DNA from: Adiantum capillus-veneris | Lineage: Eukaryota > Streptophyta > Polypodiopsida > Polypodiales > Pteridaceae | Assembly (NCBI GenBank): GCA_014529385.2 | Contig: CM043942.1 | Coordinates: forward strand, 21,436,991-21,500,990 | Direction: 5' to 3' | DNA: 64,000 nucleotides | In this document: positions 30,725 to 39,996 of the stretch, one piece after another | Numbering within the stretch: position 1 is the stretch's first letter | How the letters are laid out: each line of letters starts with the position of its first letter | Position numbers and translations under genes: made by a program | Notes under the pieces: model-generated | What the model was told of the DNA's origin: nothing | Databases searched by the model: none | The model's input: only the letters and a program-made list of their open reading frames with translations

Positions 30725-31117
30725 TTTATACACACAAAAAAAAACCCCGCCCTCCTCTCTCATGTTTCTCTTGTTTCTCTCATTGAATTTGCACCTTCTC
30801 TCTACAAAACGCGATAAAACAACACGGTAAACACTTGGAGATTTTCATAGTGACAATAAAAGGACGGGCCCCTCTTTAGGACCTATCGTATCCCCAAAAA
30901 TATAGGCCTTTTTTCACCGGTTTAGAGACAACATGGATTGAGAGCTTTTGTGGCTAGCACAGCCAGCGTCGAATCTGATGCATCTATTGTGTGTTCTATC
31001 TGCGTTGGCAATCGTGGCTCTAAATACCACATTGGGTGTCGTGCAATTGACCCCTCTTTTTGTAACACGCGAACGCAAAGATTTCAATGTTTCTATGTCG
31101 TTCGACTGCCAAATGTG

Positions 31118-31193
31118 TGTTGGGATTCAGGCCAACTGGCCGGACATCCCACTTACTACTAACCCATCTACTAACTTAACCAAATATACACTT
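31118..31193 (+). repeat. Left terminal repeat of Copia A (shared part)
   Basis: 76 bases identical to 50849-50924. The text beyond (31194-32045) is not shared; it may be the rest of the LTR plus leader. Nothing else is recognised in 31194-32045. Confidence 0.8.
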
Positions 31194-32045
31194 TGGGATT
31201 GTATATAGCCGCTTTATGGCTATTATGTGCTATCGAGATGGTGTTTATGGGCTAATTAGGAGCACTTTTCGGCATCGACATTGTCTCGGGTTTTTCAGGC
31301 ATCCATCTCCTCACAGGTTCTTGCATACATACAGGACATCCAGGTTTCTTACAGGTTGCAGTGTTGAGCATTAGCACAGATTTCAGTGGGAGTATTTGAT
31401 GCGGATATGCATTGTTTTGGCACTTTTGATAGTGCTTGAGACTTTTGAGAGCGGTTTACTCCCTGCAGGGATTTGTTTACTGCTTGCACATTTTTTTTGG
31501 CGCATGTTTGAGACCGTATACTGCACCTTGCAGTATTGTTGACAGTGGATGTACGTTGAGTTGCGCAAATTGCCATATGTACCTTTAGTGGAGCCTATTT
31601 GGCTTTTTTTTGGCAGTCCCACTGTTGTTGAGACTCGGTTCGGAGGCCCTTTCTGAGACTGGGCTGGTTTCTTGTTTGCATAACCTTTTGTGAGGGTCGA
31701 TAGCGTGAGGTTTTCTTGAGCTGGGGGATTCTCAAATGTTGAGATCCTTTCGGTGATACAGGTTGCTGGAGTACCCGTTTTTTCGTGGCCTCGCCATAGG
31801 ACATGTATAGAGAGGGCTAGGTGCATTTGACGCCGTGTTGGCAGTCTTCGGTCAGCTTTTGACCTTTTATGCACAGTTAGTGGTTGATGCGCCTGTCTTA
31901 TGCTATGAGAGCATTACTTTTTATACGTTACTAATCTCTTGTGATAATTTTAAATTGAGATTCTGTCAGTTTTTCGGGGGAAACTCTGCCAAATTTTTCC
32001 CAGAATTACCAGTGTTTATCGCCATATTATCTTTAGCTTGCAGCC

Positions 32046-33403
32046 ATGTCATCTAGTGGTGAAAAGGATATTTACAATATCCGGAAATTTGATGGGACAA
32101 ATTTTTCTATCTGGAAAGAGCAGATTCAAGATGTTCTTATACAAAAGGCCAACTGGATCCTATCATGGAGCGCCCAAAGGGCGAGTATACAGATGTTGAT
32201 TGGGAGAAACTTGATGCTAAGGCCAAATCTACCCTCCGTTTTCATTTGGCCGAATCTGTGTACTTTACTATAGTTGAAGAAAGGACTGCTAGAGATGTAT
32301 GGGATAAGTTGTGTTCTAGTTATGAGAACAAAAGTGCCACTAATAAGGTTTTCTTGATGAAGAAGCTTTTGACCTTCGTATGAAGGAAGAGGGCACTATT
32401 TCTACTCACATTAATGAGTTCAATATCATTTTCACTCAGTTGACCACTCAGGGTTTGGTCTTCGATGAGAAAATCAAATGTATCTTCTTGCTATGCAATT
32501 TACCCTCGTCTTGGAATATGTTCTACGCTGTGATTAGCAACTCGGCACCTGGTACCGGTCTAGTGTACAATGACGTCCTTGGGAGTTTGTTTACCGAGGA
32601 GATTCGCAGGAAATATCTCAAAGGCAAGAAGGATGGTGATGTGTATGTTTCCAGTGATAGACAGAGGGGTCGTACTCAAAGTCGTGCCAAAAGCAAGGAA
32701 CGTGGGGCTCACGGAGTAAGTCTCGGGGTTCTATGCGTAATGTCAAGTGCTATCACTGCCATAAAAAAGGGCATGTGAAGAAGGATTGCAGGAAATGGCA
32801 GCAAAGCAAGAAGGATAAACAATCCGGTGAAACTTCTAAATCTGAGGATTCAAACAAGAGCAAAGCAAAGTTAGAGGAGATCAATGTGCTAGAGTCCTCA
32901 AATACTCCTATTGTAGAGATTCTTCCAGCAGGTTGTTATGCCACTTACCTCTGACATATTGGTCTTCACAGCGAATCTACCTGTCGAGGCTCTTGTTACA
33001 GAAGATGCGTAGTATGCACAGAATTAGATAATAGATTCTGGTGCAAGTTTCCATGTGACACCACATAGAGAGGGGTTCTCTACTTATTCTCACTCTTGTG
33101 GCAAAGTGAGACTTGGTGATGCTTATGAACTAGACATTGAGGGTGTTGGAAACGTCAAATTGCATATAAGGAATGGCACGCACTTTACTTTGTGTAATGT
33201 CAGACATGTGCCCAAGTTGACTAAAAGCTTGATTTTTGTTGGTTAGCTTGATGATTTGGGCTACAACACCACATTTGGCAATGGTTCGAGGATAGTACGC
33301 AAAGGTAATCTTGTTGTACTCAGAGGTCAGAAGCATGGTACCTTGTATTCCATGCATGTGTCAGATGTTGGTCATGATTACATATCTATAGCCAAGGTGC
33401 CGT
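32046..33403 (+). pseudogene. gag: Copia A gag, zinc knuckle and protease (5' half)
   Basis: Pieces in more than one frame. MSSSGEKDIYNIRKFDGTNF (32046) is followed by WKEQIQDVL, then LAESVYFTIVEERTARDVWDKLCSSYENKSATNKVFLMKKLLTF and the UBN2-type Gag text FNIIFTQLTTQGLVFDEKIK. The zinc knuckle is CYHCHKKGHVKKDC (32743-32784), a canonical CX2CX4HX4C. The protease has IDSGASFHVTPHREGFSTY and ends near NVRHVPKLTKSLIFVG, then TAG (33244-33246), then LDDLGYNTTFG. In the conserved Copia motif this TAG position is Gln (GQLDDLGY). Sequence up to the CACTA insertion at 33404 is still Copia. Gag packages the RNA; the protease cuts the polyprotein. Confidence 0.8.
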
Positions 33404-33406
33404 CTA

Positions 33407-33600
33407 CACTACAACATACATGAAGATATCGACGCATCCTATATCGACGGCCATGCCTTTCCATGCATATATCAACAGAATTAGAGCACGTTGATATAGG
33501 CGTCGATATACGCATCGCAATGAGTGTCGCTATACACATGGAAAGGCTTTATTTGCCACGCTTATATCGACGCAGTCACCCACGGTTATATCGACGCTCA
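33407..33600. promoter_or_regulatory. CACTA left end with subterminal TATCGACGC repeats
   Basis: ATATCGACG(C/G) occurs at about 33426, 33441, 33564 and 33588, and inverted (GCGTCGATAT) at about 33500. Such subterminal repeats bind the small transposon protein in En/Spm. A matching set at the right end supports this. Confidence 0.75.
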
Positions 33601-33708
33601 TTGCGACACTAAAAAATTTGGGAGAAAAAAGAGAAACCCGCGTGCGCAGGGGTCATTTTTGCCTGCTCAAATCATGGCCGAAACCTACTACACAGGTATT
33701 ATGTCACT

Positions 33709-33779
33709 CCCCCCCCCCCCAACCCCTCTCTCTCTCTCTCTCTCTCTCTCTACATCGTGTGTGTGTGTGTGTGTGTGTA

Positions 33780-33843
<64 letters not shown>

Positions 33844-33854
33844 GTGTGTGTGTA

Positions 33855-33903
<49 letters not shown>
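33709..33903. repeat. Compound microsatellite: C12, (CT)n, (GT)n, (GA)n, (GT)n, (GA)n
   Basis: (CT)n 33725-33751, (GT)n 33757-33779, (GA)n 33784-33841, (GT)n 33842-33854, (GA)n 33858-33902. GTGTGTGTAGGAAAGAGAG occurs twice, so one half duplicated. Frames across it are artefacts. Confidence 0.95.
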
Positions 33904-33906
<3 letters not shown>

Positions 33907-34429
33907 AATGTATGCGCGTAGGAAATTAAAATTAAAGAAAGAAAAATTAAAGAGAGAAATGAAATGAAATGTTATATTAACCTCTTCAAAAGGCCAAAGT
34001 GACCTATGAGACAAGAAAGTTACAATGTGGTGGATCTGATACAAAGTCAGAGTAAAAAGATGACAAAATGATAAAATAAGATATTATGGAATCCTAAACT
34101 GCTGGGTGGGGACTAAACGGCTAAAACAGCTAGCTAGGATAGGTAGATCATAAGAGATCCAGCATTTGTCGTTGGCGGATCTCATCAATCTCCTCCATGG
34201 TCAGTAGTCTGACCGGGCGTTGTGCATGTCGAGCCAAAGTGACCTGGATCGTCTGATGCAAACTATGACTTCATTTGACCAGATCAAAATACATTCGAAG
34301 CTCAACTCTCACCTTTACACATGAAAGTCCTCTAGGGAGCAACAACAGCGCCGTCGTTGCTCATCGAGACAAGCTTCCTCCTCAAAAAAGGTTGGGCAGG
34401 GGTATATAACAAGCCGTAGGTCAAAAGGA

Positions 34430-37400
34430 TAGAAGAAACGCCCAAAATAAAATCCATTTTTGAAGTCCGGTTGGGTTTTTCTACAAAAAAACGCAAACGG
34501 ACTTCACAAACGGCTTCTACGTCGTAGGTCAAATCCGGTTGCGTTTTTCTATGGAAAAACGCAAACAAACTTCGGAAATGGCTCCTATGCCTACCCAAAC
34601 CATCTGTAGTCCATTAGGTGGTCTTAAAGCAATGTCAAGAGCGTGTATGGCAAGCCGTAGGTCAAACGGGCAGAAGAAACGTCAAATACACAAGCCGTAG
34701 GTCAAATCCGGTTGCGTTTTTCTACGGAAAAACATAAACGATCTTCGGAAACTCATTCTATGCCTACCGAAACCATCCGTAGTCCATTAGGTAGTCTTTA
34801 GGCAATGTCCAGAGCGCGTATGGCAAGCCGTAGGTCAAACGGATAGAAGAAATTCCAAATACACAAGCCGTAAGTCAAATCCGATTGCGTTTTTCTACGA
34901 AAAAACGTGGACGGACTTCGGAAACTGATTCTACGCCTACCAAAACTATCCGTAGTCCATTAAGTAGTCTTAAGGCAATTTCAAGACCATGTATGGCAAG
35001 CCGTAGGTTAAATGTATAGAAGAAACGTGAAATACACAAGCCGTAGGTCAAATCCGGTTGCGTTTTTCTACGAAAAAACGCAAATGGACTTCGGAAATGG
35101 CTTCGATGCCTACTGAAACCATCTGTAGACGATTAGGTAGTCTTAAAGCAATGTCAAGAGTGCGTATGGCAAGCCGTAGGTCAAACGGATAGAAGAAACG
35201 CCAAATACACAAGCCGTAGGTCAAATCCGATTGTGTTTTTCTACGGAAAAACACAAACGGACTTCGGAAATGGCTTCTATGCCTACCGAAAACCATCCGT
35301 AGTTCATTAAGTAGTTTTTAAAGCAATGTCAATAGCGCGTATGTCAAGCTGTAGGTCAAACGGATAGAAGAAACACCAAATACACAAGCCGTAGGTCAAA
35401 TCTGGTTGCGTTATTCTACGGAAAAACGCAAACGGACGTCGGAAATGGCTTCTATGCCTACCGAAACCATCCGTAGTTCATTTAGTAGTCTTAAAGCAAT
35501 TTCAAGAGTGCGTATGGCAAGCCGTAGGTCAAACGGATAGAAGAAACGCCAAATACACAAGCCGTAGGTCAAATCCGATTGTGGTTTTCTACGCAAAAAC
35601 GCAAACGGACTTCGGAAATGGCTTGTATGCCTACCGAAACCATCCGTAGTCCATTAGGTAGTCTTAAACCATGTCAAGAGCGTGTATGGCAAGCCATAGG
35701 TCAATGGGTTTGAATTAACGCCAAATACACAAGTCGTAGGTCAAATCCGGTTGCGTTTTTCTACGGAAAAATGCAAATGGATTTCGGAAATGACTTCTAT
35801 GCCTACTGAAACCATCCGTAGTCCATTAGGTAGTTTTAAAGCAATGTCAAGAGCACGTATGGCAAGCCGTAGGTCAAACGGATAGAAGAAATGCCAAATA
35901 CACATGCCGTAGGTCAAATCCGATTGCGTTTTTCTACGAAAAAACGCAGACGGACTTCAGAAACTGATTCTATGCCTACCGAAACCATCCGTAGTCCATT
36001 AGGTAGTCTTAAAGCAATTTCAAGAGCGCGTATGGAAAGCCGTAGATCAAACAGATAGAAGAAACGCCAAATACACAAACCGTATGTCAAATCCGATTGC
36101 GTTTTTCTACGAAAAAACGCAAACGGACTTCGGAAATGGCTTCTATGCGTACCGAAACCATCCGTAGTCCATTAGGTAGTCTTAAAGCAATTTCAAGAGT
36201 GTATATGGCAAGCCGTAAGTCAAACAGATAGAAGAAACGCCAAATACACAAGCCGTAGGTCGAATCCGGTTGCATTTTTCTACGAAAAAACGCAAACGGA
36301 CTTCGGAAATGGCTTCTATGCCTACTGAAACCATCCATAGACGATTAGGTAGTCTTTAGGCAATTCCAAGAGCATGTATGGCAAGCTGTAGGTCAAACGG
36401 ATAGAAGAAACGCCAAATACACAAGCCGTAGGTCAAATCCGGTTGCGTTTTTCTACGGAAAACGCAAACGAACTTCGGAGATTAATTCAACGCCTACCAA
36501 AACCATCCATAGTTTATTAAGTAGTCTTAAGGTAATTTCAAGACCGTGTATGGTAAGCGGTAGGTTAAACGGACAGAAGAAACTTCAAATACACAAGCCG
36601 TAGGTCAAATCCGGTTGCGTTTTTCTACGAAAAAGCGCTAATGGACTTCGGAAATGGCTTCTATGCCTACTAAAACCATCTGTAGATAATTAGGCAGTCT
36701 TTAGGCAATGTCCAAAGCGCGTATGGCAAGCCGTAGGTCAAACGGATAGAAGAAACGTCAAATACACAAGCCGTAAGTCAAATCTGATTGCGTTTTTCTA
36801 CGAAAAAACGCGGACGGACTTCGGAAATGGCTTCTATGACTACCGAAACTATCCGTAGTCCATGAGGTAGTCTTAAAGCAATGTCAAGAGCGCGTATGGC
36901 AAGCCGTAGGTCAAACGGATAGAAGAAACGCCAAATACACAAGCCGTAGGTCAAATTCAGTTGCGTTTTTCTACGAAAAAACGCAAACGGACTTCGGAAA
37001 TGGCTTGTATGCCTACCAAAACCATCCGTAGTCCATTAGGTAGTCTTAAAGCAATGTAAAGAGCATGTATGGCAAGCCGTAGGTCAATGGGTTTGAATTA
37101 ACGTCAAATACACAAGTCGTAGGTCAAATCCGGTTGCGTTTTTCTACGGAAAAACGAAAATGGATTTCGGAAATGACTTCTATGCCTACTGAAATCATCG
37201 ATAGTCCATTAGGTAGTCTTAAAGTAATGTCAAGAGCGCGTATGGCAAGCCGTAGGTCAATGGGTTTGAATTAACGCCAAAAACGTCAATGGGTTTGAAT
37301 TAACGCCTACTGAAACCGTCTGTAGACGATTAGGTAGTCTTAAAGCAATGTCAAGAGCGCGTATGGCATGCCGTAGGTCAAATCCGGTTGCGTTTTTCTA

Positions 37401-38060
37401 CAGAAAAACGCAAACGGTCTTCGGAAACTCATTCTATGCCTAGCAAAACCATCCGTAGTCCATTAGGTAGTCTTTAGGAAATGTCCAAAGCGCGTATGGC
37501 AAGCCGTAGGTTAAACGGATAGAAGAAACGCCAAATACACAAGCCGTAAGTCAAATCTGATTGGGTTTTTCTACGAAAAAACGCGGACGGACTTCGGAAA
37601 TGGCTTCTATACCTACTGAAACCATCCGTAGTCCATGAGGTAGTCTTAAAGCAATTTCAAGAGCGCGTATGGCAAACCGTAGGTCAAACGGATAGAAGAA
37701 ACACCAGATACACAAGCCGTAGGTCAAATCCGGTTGCGTATTTCTACGAAAAAACGCAAACGGACTTCGGAAATGGCTTCTATGCCTACTAAAACCATCC
37801 GTAGATGATTAGGTAGTCTTTAGGTAATGTCAAGAGCACGTATGGCAAGCCGTAGGTCAAACGGATAGAAGAAACGCCAAATACACAAGCCGTAGGTCAA
37901 ATCCGGTTGCGTTTTTCTACGGAAAAACGCAAACGAACTTCGGAAATGGCTTCTATGCCTACCGAAACCATCTGTAGTCCATTAGATAGTCTTAAAGCAA
38001 TGTCAAGAGCGTGTATGGCAAGCCGTAGGTCGAATGGATAGAAGAAACGGATAGCCGTTG
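34430..38060 (+). repeat. Tandem array, about 20 copies of a 173-bp unit
   Basis: The unit contains CACAAGCCGTAGGTCAAATC, a hairpin (TTGCGTTTTTC, loop TACG, GAAAAACGCAA), GGACTTCGGAAATGGCTTCT, ATGCCTACCGAAACCATCCG, TAGTCCATTAGGTAGTC, AAAGCAATGTCAAGAGCGCG and TATGGCAAGCCGTAGGTCAA. Unit starts at 35035, 35208, 35383 and 35556 give steps of 173, 175 and 173. Copies vary by several percent; a few are partial (37261-37390). Frames on the minus strand in it are by-products of the repeat. Confidence 0.95.
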
Positions 38061-38317
38061 GATGTTGAAGAAACTATGGAACTAAAAGAGGCAAAGGGCT
38101 TTTGCCCGCTACATGCATTGCCATGTACACCTGGGAGTGCACGTATGTGTCTACCCATTTAGGATTTGACCAATAAAGACGAGATTTTGACCTGGTGGTC
38201 CTCATCTCCGTACACCTCTGGACCGAGGTGTACAGAGATTGGGCAAGACTAGAGAATGCGAGGTAGTTTACATTGTGAGGAGTATATATATTAAAACAAC
38301 ATTCATAATCATTGTAG

Positions 38318-38470
38318 ATGGCAACGTCATCAACTAACATGGAGGAAAAGATTGCATGCTCGTGCACGCTCTGCAAGTATCAAATCTTGCGCAAGCGTAG
38401 GATATGTAATGAGCATGTGCACAAGTACGGAGAGTTTGCTAAAGAAACCGTACAGAATCTACGATACGAC
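38318..38470 (+). pseudogene. CACTA TNP2-like transposase, first part
   Basis: ATG at 38318 begins MATSSTNMEEKIACSCTLCK, with a Cys pair and a basic segment (RKRRICNEHVHKYG). The frame is cut by Copia B at 38470 and continues in the same phase at 43613 once one copy of ACGAC is removed, so the insertion fell inside the open transposase frame. This N-terminal region matches nothing that I know beyond its position in TNP2. Confidence 0.6.
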
Positions 38471-38697
38471 TGTTACCATATACATGTGGTAGTGATGTGT
38501 GTGAACACACTAGGACCGCCGGGGCATTTTTTCCCTCTTTAGGAGGTTTTTTCCCCCGTGCATTGTATATACGCCCATCACTCTAGGGCTATCTATCTTT
38601 CCATTGCACACTAAGTAACACACTCTCTATTGTGTGCCTTGAGCTCCCTTCGTCTTCTCCAAGCTGTGTGTGTTTCTCTGCAACCCTAATTCCAACA
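38471..38697 (+). repeat. 5' LTR of Copia B (227 bp)
   Basis: Identical to 43381-43607. Contains TTGTATATACGCC as a possible TATA region. Confidence 0.97.
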
Positions 38698-38699
38698 AT

Positions 38700-38711
38700 T
38701 GGTATCAGAGC
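38700..38711 (+). promoter_or_regulatory. Primer binding site of Copia B
   Basis: TGGTATCAGAGC, the complement of the 3' end of plant initiator tRNA-Met, two bases after the LTR. Confidence 0.95.
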
Positions 38712-39018
38712 AGGTCACGTCTTCCCGGGCTTAGTCGCCAGCTGCTCCAGCACACGCCTGCTCACTTTCTCCAATTTCAGTGAGCTTTGGCGAGCGTTCG
38801 TAGGTCGACAAATATTTTGGGCTCATTTCGGCCTCCGTTTCCACTACGGACAGTACTGCACAGGCTATTTCGTCATTTTGTGCAGATTTTCTGTCAGTGC
38901 CGTTTTCTGCATAACAGGTGCCTTATAGTCTTCTATGGTTTGTGCTATATAGCACAAGTTGTTCCCGCTCCATTTCTCCTATTTTCGGGCAGTTTTCACA
39001 TCAGGTGCAGCATTTACC

Positions 39019-39996
39019 ATGGCTGACAACAACAACACAGATGTGTTCAAGATGTTTGCTGCTGAGGACAGGTTGGATGGGGACAACTACCCTATGTGGG
39101 CTTATATGATGCAACATGTTCTTGTGTCAAAAGGTGTCTGGAACATTGTGCAGGGCATTGATGTACGTCCTGGTTCTGAAGATGTAGGCGATATTGAGGA
39201 TGTTGCAGGTCTTGCTGCAAGGATTGCAGCTGTTAGAGTTGTTTTGCCTACGGCAGAACAAGCTCGTTGGGATGTTAAGGATGCGCAGGCTCATGCATTG
39301 ATTGCGTTGTCTGTGAAGCGCACCATTATTCCTCACATCCGTTCAGCAAAATCTGCAAAACAGGCTTGGGATATTCTAGCAGGTCTTTATGCAAGCCGCA
39401 ATGAGGCTAAAATTGCTTTGCTGCGTAAAGAGCTAGAGTCGAAGATTATGCATGAGGAAGATGATATGGACACTTTCCTTGCTAGTGTCAAGGATATCAA
39501 TGAGCAACTCATTTCTGCAGGTGAAGTCATTTCTGACAGTTCCCTTGTGCAGACTGTTCTTGATGCCTTACCAGATTCCTACCAGACTTTTGCTAGTACT
39601 TGGAGACTGATGACCCAAGGAAATCCTGAAGTTGTCAAGTTTGATGCATTATGCACATTGCTGTTGCAAGAGTCACTTTCTAGAAAAAACAGGACTAGGC
39701 AGCGTGCAGTTGAACAGGCTTTTATTGCTTCTCAAAGAAAGGGTGGTAACAATAATGCAGCCACTTCTTATGGTTCTGCTGCGAGTGGCAAAAATTCTGT
39801 TCCTAATGCTTCTGCTGGCAGCACTTCGTCTGGTAATTCTGGTGATAAGGGCAAAAAGAAGATGCGTTGCCATTATTGTAAAGCCAATGATCACTTGATC
39901 AAGTCGTGTCCTAAGTTGAAGGCCAAAGAGGCTAAGAAGAAAGAGGGTGGTTCCACTGCAAATGCTGGGTTCCACTACAAATGCAGCCATTGTTGA
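39019..39996 (+). CDS. gag: Copia B Gag
   Basis: The ATG at 39019 begins MADNNNTDVFKMFAAEDRLDG, the usual short start before the Copia Gag motif (DGDNYPMWAYMMQHVL). The UBN2-type Gag domain follows (VKRTIIPHIRSAKSAKQAWDIL, LRKELESKIMHEEDDMDTFL, VQTVLDALPDSYQTFAS). A Gly/Ser/Asn-rich linker and the zinc knuckle CHYCKANDHLIKSC (39867-39908, CX2CX4HX4C) follow. After KKEGGSTANAG the frame ends at 39994-39996 because of a 19-base tandem duplication (GGTTCCACT... at 39949 and 39968). Removing one copy would run straight into the protease frame. Gag forms the cytoplasmic particle. Confidence 0.9.
   Translation: MADNNNTDVFKMFAAEDRLDGDNYPMWAYMMQHVLVSKGVWNIVQGIDVRPGSEDVGDIEDVAGLAARIAAVRVVLPTAEQARWDVKDAQAHALIALSVKRTIIPHIRSAKSAKQAWDILAGLYASRNEAKIALLRKELESKIMHEEDDMDTFLASVKDINEQLISAGEVISDSSLVQTVLDALPDSYQTFASTWRLMTQGNPEVVKFDALCTLLLQESLSRKNRTRQRAVEQAFIASQRKGGNNNAATSYGSAASGKNSVPNASAGSTSSGNSGDKGKKKMRCHYCKANDHLIKSCPKLKAKEAKKKEGGSTANAGFHYKCSHC

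Noticed and set aside
31383-31874. 163-residue minus-strand frame in the Copia A leader
   Set aside because: No family likeness, opposite to the element's direction; likely chance.
35048-36338. Repeated small minus-strand frames in the 173-bp array
   Set aside because: They recur with the repeat period and break by stops at the same places; by-products of the repeat.
34430-38060. CRISPR-like array
   Set aside because: Whole 173-bp units are repeated without unique spacers, and the setting is a plant transposon.
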